A DNA stretch of 64,000 nucleotides from an uncultured Coriobacteriaceae bacterium. GTDB lineage: Bacteria > Actinomycetota > Coriobacteriia > Coriobacteriales > Atopobiaceae. Below are positions 27,395 through 34,929 of the stretch, piece after piece. The position numbers and the translations under genes are program-made. Under the pieces are notes generated by a model that was not told where the DNA came from, did not search any database, and saw only the letters and a list, made by a program, of their open reading frames with translations. The first letter of the stretch is position 1. Each line of letters starts with the position of its first letter. The stretch is taken from the NCBI GenBank assembly GCA_902793195.1, contig CADBCS010000010.1, positions 1 to 64,000 on the forward strand, written 5' to 3'.

Positions 27395-28570
27395 ATGTAT
27401 CGGGTTCATTGCATTAACAACATAGCCAAAGTCGGAACGGATGCGCTCGGCAGGCACTTCTCGCTCACCGACGAGGCGGCACAGGCCGATGCCATCATGG
27501 TGCGCAGCGCCAACCTGCACGAGATGTCGTTCTCGAACAAGCTGCTCACCATCGCTCGCGCCGGGGCAGGCGTCAACAACATCCCCTTGGAGCGCTGTGC
27601 CGAGGAGGGCATCGTGGTGTTCAACACCCCGGGTGCCAACGCGAACGGCGTAAAGGAGCTGGTGATCGCCGGCATGCTGCTAGCTGCACGCGACATTCGC
27701 GGCGGCATCGAATGGGTGAGCCGCCATTCGGACGATCCTCAGGTCGGCGTCCTTGCCGAGAAGGCAAAGAACCGCTTCTCCGGCACCGAGCTCGCCGGCA
27801 AGACGCTCGGCGTCATTGGCCTGGGTGCCATTGGCGCCATGGTGGCCAACGCCGGGCGCAGCCTGGGCATGCACGTGCTCGGCTACGACCCCTACCTCTC
27901 CGTAAAGTACGCCTGGAGCCTGGACCGCCACGTGCGCCACATCAACGACATAAAGGAGATCTGGGCGAACGCCGACTACATCACCATCCACGTGCCGGCG
28001 ACCAAGGAGACGCGCGGAATCATAAGCCGCAAGGCAATCGCCGCCATGAAGGACGACGTGGTGGTGCTCAACTACGCGCGTGACGTGTTGGTGGATGAGC
28101 AGGCCATGGCCGAGGCGCTGCAGGTGGGACACGTCGCCCACTACATGACCGACTTCGCAAACACCTACACCACGCAGATGACCAACGCCACGGTGACGCC
28201 GCACCTGGGAGCCTCCACCAAGGAAGCCGAGGACAACTGCGCCATTATGGCTGCCAACGAGATTCGCGACTATCTGGAGAACGGCAACATCACCAACTCC
28301 GTCAATTACGGGATGGTCGACCTTGGGCCCATGTCGACGCCCATGCGTCTTGCGGTGTTCCACAAGAACATCCCCGGCGTCATTGGACAGATCACCTCTG
28401 CCGTGTCGGACGCAGGCGTGAACATCGAGAACATGACCGACAAGAGCATGGGGGACAACGCCTACTCGCTGCTCGACCTCGCGGGTATGGTGGGCCAGGA
28501 GACGGTCGACAAGCTCATGAACGTTGAGGGCATCTATCGCGTACGCACCATCGAGCGTCAACGCGCATAG
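27395..28570 (+). CDS. serA: D-3-phosphoglycerate dehydrogenase, first of tandem pair
   Basis: This enzyme oxidises 3-phosphoglycerate to 3-phosphohydroxypyruvate, the entry to serine synthesis. The 391-aa protein has the short SerA layout of anaerobes: catalytic domain, NAD-binding domain with GVIGLGAIGAMVA (about 139-151), a second catalytic segment VVLNYARDVLVDEQAM and TPHLGASTKEAEDNCA (active-site His), then a C-terminal ACT domain (MRLAVFHKNIPGVIGQITSAV) that may bind serine. ATG at 27395 follows GAGGAG. The gene is followed 17 bases later by a paralogue sharing near-identical DNA tracts. Confidence 0.9.
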   Translation: MYRVHCINNIAKVGTDALGRHFSLTDEAAQADAIMVRSANLHEMSFSNKLLTIARAGAGVNNIPLERCAEEGIVVFNTPGANANGVKELVIAGMLLAARDIRGGIEWVSRHSDDPQVGVLAEKAKNRFSGTELAGKTLGVIGLGAIGAMVANAGRSLGMHVLGYDPYLSVKYAWSLDRHVRHINDIKEIWANADYITIHVPATKETRGIISRKAIAAMKDDVVVLNYARDVLVDEQAMAEALQVGHVAHYMTDFANTYTTQMTNATVTPHLGASTKEAEDNCAIMAANEIRDYLENGNITNSVNYGMVDLGPMSTPMRLAVFHKNIPGVIGQITSAVSDAGVNIENMTDKSMGDNAYSLLDLAGMVGQETVDKLMNVEGIYRVRTIERQRA

Positions 28571-28587
28571 CACAGAAAGGTATAGTC

Positions 28588-29757
28588 ATGTACAAAGTCC
28601 ATTGTATGAACCGCATCTCGAAGTCTGGTGTCGACCAGCTCTTTGGCACGTTCGCCCCTGCCAAGGACCTCGAAGACGCCGAGGCAGTGGTGGTGCGCAG
28701 CGCCAACATGCACGAGGTGGAGCTGCCTGACGACCTCCTTGCCGTAGCACGTGCGGGAGCCGGAGTAAACAACATCCCCATCGACGAATGCACCAAGCGC
28801 GGCATCGTGGTGTTCAACACCCCGGGTGCCAACGCGAACGGCGTAAAGGAGATGGTCATTGCCGGCATGCTGCTCGCCTCGCGCGACATCCTGGGCAGCG
28901 CCAAGTGGGTGGCCGAGCACGCCGACATCGACAACGTCGCGGCCGCGGCCGAGAAGGCCAAGTCGCAGTTCGGCGGCTTCGAGATTGCCGGCAAGACACT
29001 CGGCGTCATCGGCCTGGGTGCCATTGGCGCCATGGTGGCCAACGCCGGGCGCAGCCTGGGCATGCACGTGCTGGGCTACGACCCCTACCTCTCCGTCAAG
29101 TACGCCTGGAGCCTGGACCGCCACGTTCACGCCGTGCGCAACGTGGGCGACATCTTCTCGCAAGCCGACTTCGTGACCATCCACGTGCCGGCAAACGACA
29201 AGACACGTCACATGATCGGTCGCGACCAGATCGCCCAGATGAAGCGGGGCGTCGTAGTGCTCAACTTCGCCCGCGACATCCTCATTGACGAGGCGGCCAT
29301 GGCAGACGCCCTCAAGTCTGGACACGTGGCACGCTATGTGACCGACTTCGCCAACCCCCTCACCACGCACATGCCCAACGCAATCGTCACCTCGCACCTT
29401 GGCGCCTCCACGGTCGAGGCGGAGGACAACTGCGCCGCCATGGCCATCTCGGAGCTGCGCGACTACCTGCTCTCGGGCAACATCAACAACTCCGTGAACT
29501 TCGGCGACGTGGACCTCGGGCCCATCGAGACGGACGAGCGCATCGTGGTGCTCCATCGCAACGTTCCCAACATGATCGGCAGCTTCTCCCAGATTCTCGC
29601 TGACGCGAACCTCAACATCGAGAACATGGCCAACAAGCGCAGGGGCGAGGTTGCGACCACCCTCCTCGAGACCAGCGGCCCCTGGAACGACTCCGTGATC
29701 GACCGCATGTGCGAGATCGACGGCGTGTTCCGTGCGCGCATGATTCCGGGAAGGTAG
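28588..29757 (+). CDS. D-3-phosphoglycerate dehydrogenase paralogue, second of tandem pair
   Basis: The 389-aa homologue of the preceding gene has the same domains: GVIGLGAIGAMVA, VVLNFARDILIDEAAM, SHLGASTVEAEDNCA, and an ACT domain RIVVLHRNVPNMIGSF. The N-terminal and ACT parts differ clearly from the first copy, while two internal tracts are nearly identical in DNA (28801-28851 and 28987-29126). The two copies may form a hetero-oligomer or differ in 2-hydroxyacid substrate or feedback control. It is followed nine bases later by the LTA-synthase-like gene, so all three may share a transcript. GAAAGG precedes the start. Confidence 0.85.
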   Translation: MYKVHCMNRISKSGVDQLFGTFAPAKDLEDAEAVVVRSANMHEVELPDDLLAVARAGAGVNNIPIDECTKRGIVVFNTPGANANGVKEMVIAGMLLASRDILGSAKWVAEHADIDNVAAAAEKAKSQFGGFEIAGKTLGVIGLGAIGAMVANAGRSLGMHVLGYDPYLSVKYAWSLDRHVHAVRNVGDIFSQADFVTIHVPANDKTRHMIGRDQIAQMKRGVVVLNFARDILIDEAAMADALKSGHVARYVTDFANPLTTHMPNAIVTSHLGASTVEAEDNCAAMAISELRDYLLSGNINNSVNFGDVDLGPIETDERIVVLHRNVPNMIGSFSQILADANLNIENMANKRRGEVATTLLETSGPWNDSVIDRMCEIDGVFRARMIPGR

Positions 29758-29766
29758 CGAGCGTAC

Positions 29767-31941
29767 ATGAATTGGCTCCTTGGGCTCGTTCCCCTCGCAG
29801 CTCTCGTCGCCGAGGTCGTCCTCTGCGTTCGGTACGCACGCAACCGCGCCGACTTTGGCGATCCCATACCCACTTCCTCGTGGGTATGGGCCTCCCCTTC
29901 CGCGCTCGTGCTGTGCTTCCTCGCAGTCTGGGGCTTTCTGGGACTGGTGGAGGGCTCTGACCTCTGGTACCTGTACCCACTGGTCAACGCCGGCATTGCG
30001 GCGTCGGGCGTCGTCGCGCTACGACGGGACGAGACCTGGGAGCTCTTCGACCGTTCGGGCAAGCGTGCGCAGATAGGCATGCGCATCGCCCTTGTCGTCG
30101 CGCTGCTCATACTGTGCCTCTTCGCCATCGAGGCACCGTTCAACGACCTTATCCCCTTCGGGGGACCCAGATTCTTTTGGCTGGAAATGCTGTTGGTGGC
30201 CCTGCTGCTGCTTGGCTGCTACCTCATTGGCCAGCGCCACGCCGGCCTGTGCGTGGCTCCCGTTGCCGCGCTGCTCTTTATTGGTATTGCACAGTACTTT
30301 GTAAAGCGTTTCAAGAACGCGGCGATCCTGCCCACCGATCTGTTTGCGCTCGGTACCGCTGCCGCGGTCTCGAGCGAGTATGTGTTTGCCCTCGACAGCC
30401 ATGCACTCGTGGGCATTGCCTGCGCTGCGGCAGCCATCACGGTCCTCTCGTTCGTGCGCCCGCCAAAGGCGGCAGATGCAAGGGGCAAGGCACCGGTGCG
30501 CAATCTCGCGGGCGGCATCGCCTCCCTTGCGCTGCTCACGGCACTCGTGCTCGTGCCCTATCAGATTGTCTTTGGCGTGGGCATTGAGTACTGGTACAGC
30601 ATGGACTTCTATAGGATGCAGGGATTCTTGCCCACATTCATTACGGTGCTGCAGGACATGCCCATCAAGAGGCCCCAGGGCTACTCCCCCGAGCATGCCC
30701 AGCAGGTCCTGGCCGAGCACGCCCAGGCATACAGGGAGTCTATGGCGAGCGACCCCGGCCACCAGCAGGCCACCAAGCAGTTCGAAGAGTTGAGGCCGTC
30801 GGTCGTCGCTATTATGAACGAGTCCTTTGCGGACCTCTCGCTCTACGACAACCTGCATGCGGGCTATACCGGGCCAGAGTTCCTCAACAACGAACTCAAG
30901 GACGCCCTTGCGACAGGCACGCTCAACGTGTCCGTGTTTGCCGGGGGTACCTGCAACTCAGAGTTCGAGTTCCTCACCGGCAACTCGGTGAGCTTTGTGG
31001 GACAGGGCAAGTATCCCTACTCCATCTACGACCTCTCGGGGATCGACGGGCTGGCTGCCGACTTCAAGGCACTGGGCTACCGCACATGTGCCATACACCC
31101 CAACTACCCCACCAATTGGAAGCGCGACATCGTCTACCCGCTCCTTGGTTTCGACACGTTCCTGTCCATCTACGACTTTGGCGGCGTACCCGACACATCC
31201 GTCGACAAGGTCACTCCCAACGAACCGCACAGCGAGGTGTTCCACAGCGGGGTGAGCGATGCCGCCACATATCGCCGCATCCTCGACATGCTCAAGGAGG
31301 GCGACGAGCCGCAGTTCTTCTTTGACGTCACCATGGCCAACCACGGGTCCTACCAGCAGCGTAACATCCCCGAGGAGTACCTCCTTGAGTACCATCCTAA
31401 AGACCACGACGAGCTGACGAGCGACGCCGACTGGCTGACGAGCGATGACGACCTCAACGAGTACCTTTCGTGCATCAAGCGGGCGGATGACGACCTCAAG
31501 GCGTTCTTGGGCGAGCTGCGCAAGCTCGACCGCCCCACCGTGGTGATCTTCTTTGGCGACCATCAGCCCCGTGTGTCCAAGGACTACAACGACACCTGGT
31601 ATCCCAACGAGGACGAGGACGCCCACGCCAGGCGGCTCTATAGCAGCAATTACATGATTTGGGCAAACTACGACGTGGCCGGTCGCGAGAGCAACAGCAA
31701 GCGCATCGACACGAGCGTGGATATGCTGGGCATACGGGCCCTTGACCTCATCGGCGCTCCCACAACCGACTATCAGGCAGCCGTGCTCGACATCACCAAG
31801 CAGATTCCGTCGCTTTCGATTACGGGATACCAAGACGCGAGCGGCGCATGGCACAAGCCCGAGGACACGGACGAGACCTCCCAGGCCTACGCCGACCTCG
31901 CGCAGATCGAGTATCTCAACTTTGGCAGCAAGGTAAACTGA
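29767..31941 (+). CDS. LTA-synthase-family membrane phosphoglycerol/sulfatase-type transferase
   Basis: The 724-aa protein has about seven membrane helices in the first 290 residues, followed by an extracellular sulfatase-fold domain of the lipoteichoic-acid-synthase family. The catalytic Thr is in FAGGTCNSEFEFLTGNS, a metal or substrate block is VTMANHGSY, and the metal-binding FFGDHQPRVS closes the active site. It transfers a phosphoglycerol-type group to a glycolipid or polysaccharide outside the cell; Actinomycetota often use it for lipoglycan or wall-polymer decoration. The start lies nine bases after the serA paralogue with no strong ribosome site, suggesting coupling. Confidence 0.88.
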   Translation: MNWLLGLVPLAALVAEVVLCVRYARNRADFGDPIPTSSWVWASPSALVLCFLAVWGFLGLVEGSDLWYLYPLVNAGIAASGVVALRRDETWELFDRSGKRAQIGMRIALVVALLILCLFAIEAPFNDLIPFGGPRFFWLEMLLVALLLLGCYLIGQRHAGLCVAPVAALLFIGIAQYFVKRFKNAAILPTDLFALGTAAAVSSEYVFALDSHALVGIACAAAAITVLSFVRPPKAADARGKAPVRNLAGGIASLALLTALVLVPYQIVFGVGIEYWYSMDFYRMQGFLPTFITVLQDMPIKRPQGYSPEHAQQVLAEHAQAYRESMASDPGHQQATKQFEELRPSVVAIMNESFADLSLYDNLHAGYTGPEFLNNELKDALATGTLNVSVFAGGTCNSEFEFLTGNSVSFVGQGKYPYSIYDLSGIDGLAADFKALGYRTCAIHPNYPTNWKRDIVYPLLGFDTFLSIYDFGGVPDTSVDKVTPNEPHSEVFHSGVSDAATYRRILDMLKEGDEPQFFFDVTMANHGSYQQRNIPEEYLLEYHPKDHDELTSDADWLTSDDDLNEYLSCIKRADDDLKAFLGELRKLDRPTVVIFFGDHQPRVSKDYNDTWYPNEDEDAHARRLYSSNYMIWANYDVAGRESNSKRIDTSVDMLGIRALDLIGAPTTDYQAAVLDITKQIPSLSITGYQDASGAWHKPEDTDETSQAYADLAQIEYLNFGSKVN

Positions 31942-31954
31942 GTGGCGTTTTTGC

Positions 31955-33055
31955 TTAGTCCCCGCGATGGAAGGCGCCGTGGTGCGGCGCCTTTGTATTG
32001 CGCAGAAGCCGGATCCCCCGCACGACCATGGGGATGTAGAGCAAGATGACGAACAGGTAGAACCCAGCCACATACAAGGCGTCATCCCCCGTCGAGACGT
32101 AGGAGATCTCGGTGGATTCGCCTTGGAGCACTATGCCCGTAAACATGATCAGGAAGTCGCCGATGGCGTGAAGGGCGGCTCCTCCCATGATGTTCCCAGT
32201 GCGCAAGACAATGGTCGCGAGAAGGAAGCCCATCTCGCCCGTTTGGACTACCTTGAGAATCGCTTGTACGAGCGTGATCGGTTCGGCAAGCGAGATGGTG
32301 GTAGGATCCACGTGCGCGAGGCCAAACAAGAGCGAGGACACGAGCACGGCCACGACCACGCCACGTTTGGTGCGTCCCAAGACGTCGAGCAGACCTCCCA
32401 GCTGCAGGCCGCGAAACACGCCCTCCTCCGCCACGCCAATGCCAACGCACAACAACAGCGTCTGCACCAGGCGCAACGGCCATCCGTCACTCACCACAAA
32501 CGTCTCGTCGGTGAGCGAGAAGCCTATGCTAAGCAAGAAGATCGCCGCACTGGTACCAAAGTACCAAATGCCTTGCCTAAACGACTCGCAGATGGCCTTT
32601 CGGTCAAACGCAATGAGCTTTTTGCCTCCCATGATGGCCATGCCCACTATTGCGCCTATCGCCATGGCGATGGTGACCACCAGATCAAGCGCATCGGGCA
32701 TGCCATAGAACAGCACCGCTCCCACCAGAGCATAGACAAACACGAGCAGCTGCATCAATATGGTGAGCAATAGGGTTACCCAACCCTTGCGTGGACGTCT
32801 CTTACCACCTACGACCACTGGTTGCTGGGACTGAGGAGCCATCTCCGGTCGTGTTCCGGGCACGGGAGGGATGACATGCCGTGACGTCACGGCCTGCCGT
32901 ACCCCAGAGGGAGGATTCGGACTTCCAGCTTGCTGGGCTTCCAAGGCATGCGGGCTGGCCCCAGCTCCCGTCTCCGGCGCCCCAAGCGATGTGCCGCAGG
33001 ACGGACAGAACTTCGACCCATCGTCTACCATACGCCCACATTCACGGCAATACAT
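31955..33055 (-). CDS. Zinc-ribbon CPBP intramembrane metalloprotease
   Basis: The 366-aa protein has an N-terminal zinc ribbon MYCRECGRM with FCPSCGTSL, then a Pro-rich linker and about eight membrane helices. The CPBP/Abi motifs are GVAEEGVFRGLQ (EExxxR), LFGLAHVDPT and LHAIGDF, the three zinc-binding blocks of Rce1-like proteases. Substrates are unknown; relatives process prenylated proteins or bacteriocin-related peptides. The start at 33055 has GGAG five bases upstream. The gene converges on the LTA-synthase-like gene; the latter's terminator hairpin lies inside this gene's last codons. A second CPBP protein without the ribbon is at 54357-55295. Confidence 0.88.
   Translation of the reverse strand: MYCRECGRMVDDGSKFCPSCGTSLGAPETGAGASPHALEAQQAGSPNPPSGVRQAVTSRHVIPPVPGTRPEMAPQSQQPVVVGGKRRPRKGWVTLLLTILMQLLVFVYALVGAVLFYGMPDALDLVVTIAMAIGAIVGMAIMGGKKLIAFDRKAICESFRQGIWYFGTSAAIFLLSIGFSLTDETFVVSDGWPLRLVQTLLLCVGIGVAEEGVFRGLQLGGLLDVLGRTKRGVVVAVLVSSLLFGLAHVDPTTISLAEPITLVQAILKVVQTGEMGFLLATIVLRTGNIMGGAALHAIGDFLIMFTGIVLQGESTEISYVSTGDDALYVAGFYLFVILLYIPMVVRGIRLLRNTKAPHHGAFHRGD
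31971..31994 (+). terminator. Hairpin after the LTA-synthase-like gene
   Basis: GGCGCCG-TGGTG-CGGCGCC followed by TTTGTATT. It overlaps the 3' end of the convergent CPBP gene. Confidence 0.65.
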
Positions 33056-33159
33056 ATCGACTCCGTTCCGCAGCCTCGGTTGTAGCATAGTATACTTAAA
33101 TGCGTGGATAGGGCATGGGCTTGGAACAGCCCTTGGCGACGGACAGAATGGAGCTCACC

Positions 33160-33543
33160 ATGAACGTATTGCTCGTATACAACGACGGCCTTATCGAGTC
33201 GTTTGACACCAAGGATGACATGAGCCAGGAGTACACCCACGCCCGACTCGTAACCTATGTGGAAGAGGATGACGAGCGCGAGGATCGTTACGAGGTGGGC
33301 ATTGAGCTCATTCCCGTCATCCACTCGAAGAGCCGCGACCTCCCCACCATCCGCCGCATCTGCTCGACGACCTTCATCTCCGACTATCACCATAGCTCGC
33401 GTCCGTCAATCGACGTAGTGTGCACCATGATCAGCGGCCTCAAGCAGCTCATCGTGGACGGCGCCATCGTGTGGGAGGGCGAACCCGAGGCGTATCTGTC
33501 GGACGAGTCGTACCTCAACGAGACCCCCGAGGGTCGCATCTAG
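33160..33543 (+). CDS. Small acidic protein of unknown function
   Basis: The 127-aa protein is not recognised. It begins MNVLLVYNDGLIESFDT, is acidic in the middle (VEEDDEREDRYEVGIE), and has no membrane segment or signal peptide. ATG at 33160 has GGAG six bases upstream; the open frame continues 15 codons without a better site. It lies between a divergent CPBP gene and alanine dehydrogenase on the same strand, with a 196-base gap to the latter, so it is probably its own unit. AGTATACT at 33089-33096 is a candidate promoter element. Confidence 0.7.
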   Translation: MNVLLVYNDGLIESFDTKDDMSQEYTHARLVTYVEEDDEREDRYEVGIELIPVIHSKSRDLPTIRRICSTTFISDYHHSSRPSIDVVCTMISGLKQLIVDGAIVWEGEPEAYLSDESYLNETPEGRI

Positions 33544-33739
33544 CGCAGCGTTATATAGGTAGTTTGGCGGTTGGGCGCCTGTCAGAGGATGGATTTGCGA
33601 CGCATCCTGTGGCGGACGCCCATATGCTTTGCGCGACCTCTCGTTGCCGTGCCGTTTCGTCTTGATTGCGTACGTGTGTTGAGGCGTCCCCGTAAGGTAG
33701 AGTTTGGTGGTCATATTCCCGTACCCGTGGAGGTGCGCC

Positions 33740-34855
33740 ATGAAAATCGGTTGCGTAAAGGAAATCAAGAACAACGAGTTCCGCGTGGGCCTGACTCCGG
33801 ACAACGTAAAGAGCTACGTTGCCGCAGGGCACCACGTATACATTGAGATGGGCGCCGGCGTGGGGTCGGGCTTCCTGGACGAGGAGTACGTTGCCGCCGG
33901 AGCAAGCCTTATGGAGGACGCCCGCGAGGTGTGGCAGCTCGTTGACATGATGGTAAAGGTCAAGGAGCCTCTGCCCGAGGAGTATCCCCTGTTCCACGAC
34001 GGTCTTATCCTGTATACCTATCTGCACCTTGCTGCCGACAAGCAACAGATGGACGCACTGCTCGCCGGCAACGTGAAGGCTGTGGCCTACGAGACCCTGC
34101 AGGAGACCGACGGCAGCCTCCCGCTGCTCGCCCCCATGAGCCAGATTGCCGGACGTCTGGCCGTGCAGGAGGGCGCCAAGTACCTCGAGAAGACCTATGG
34201 CGGCCGTGGCGTGCTGCTCGCCGGCGTCCCGGGAACGCCCAAGGCCAACGTTGTGGTGCTGGGTGGCGGCACCGTGGGCACCAACGCCTGCAAGATCGCC
34301 GTGGGCATGGGCGCCAACGTAACGGTGCTCGACATCAGCCTCAAGCGCCTCGAGCAGCTTGACGACCTGTTTGGCTCTCACGTCCAGACGCTCGTCTCGA
34401 ACGACGCCAACATCGAGCGCGCCGTCTTGGATGCCGACCTGGTGATTGGCGCGGTGCTCATCCCCGGCGGAAGCACCCCCAAGCTGTTCAAGCGGGAATA
34501 CCTTCCCGAGATGAAGCCCGGCGCAGTGTTCGTGGACGTTGCCATCGACCAAGGCGGCTGCGGCGAGACCTCGCAGGTAACCACGCATGACGACCCCATC
34601 TATGTGGAGGACGGCGTTGTGCACTACTGTGTGGGCAACATGCCGGGTGCCGTTGCGCGCACCTCCACCATCGCGCTGACCAACGCCACGCTGCGTTATG
34701 GTCTGGAAATCGCCAACGCAGGCCTTGAGGGCGCCGTCGCCGCAAGCGACGTGATTGCCTCCGGCGTGAACTGCTACGACGGCAAGGTCTGCTGCAAGAA
34801 CCTTGCCGACAGCTACGAAGGCTACGACTACGTCGATATTCACGAACTGGTGTAA
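33740..34855 (+). CDS. ald: Alanine dehydrogenase
   Basis: Ald interconverts L-alanine and pyruvate with ammonia and NAD in the cytoplasm. The 371-aa protein begins MKIGCVKEIKNNEFRVGLTP. The pyruvate-binding Arg is in FRVGLTP, Lys in MMVKVKEP, His in YTYLHLAAD and Asp in VDVAIDQGGC. The NAD site is VVVLGGGTVGTNACKIA. Family length and order are standard. ATG at 33740 has GTGGAGG six bases upstream. It is a single-gene unit ended by a hairpin at 34881-34920. Confidence 0.97.
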   Translation: MKIGCVKEIKNNEFRVGLTPDNVKSYVAAGHHVYIEMGAGVGSGFLDEEYVAAGASLMEDAREVWQLVDMMVKVKEPLPEEYPLFHDGLILYTYLHLAADKQQMDALLAGNVKAVAYETLQETDGSLPLLAPMSQIAGRLAVQEGAKYLEKTYGGRGVLLAGVPGTPKANVVVLGGGTVGTNACKIAVGMGANVTVLDISLKRLEQLDDLFGSHVQTLVSNDANIERAVLDADLVIGAVLIPGGSTPKLFKREYLPEMKPGAVFVDVAIDQGGCGETSQVTTHDDPIYVEDGVVHYCVGNMPGAVARTSTIALTNATLRYGLEIANAGLEGAVAASDVIASGVNCYDGKVCCKNLADSYEGYDYVDIHELV

Positions 34856-34880
34856 CCACCGGCCCGATCAACCATTGAGA

Positions 34881-34924
34881 GACGGTCCCCGTGTGGCGAA
34901 CTTGCCGTTCGGGGGCCGTCCCTT
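34881..34924. terminator. Hairpin between ald and the convergent beta-helix gene
   Basis: GACGGTCCCCG (34881-34891) pairs with CGGGGGCCGTC (34910-34920) with one wobble, followed by CCTTT. It uses the GGGGACGG-type sequence seen in other intergenic hairpins of this window. Confidence 0.65.
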
Positions 34925-34929
34925 TGTGG

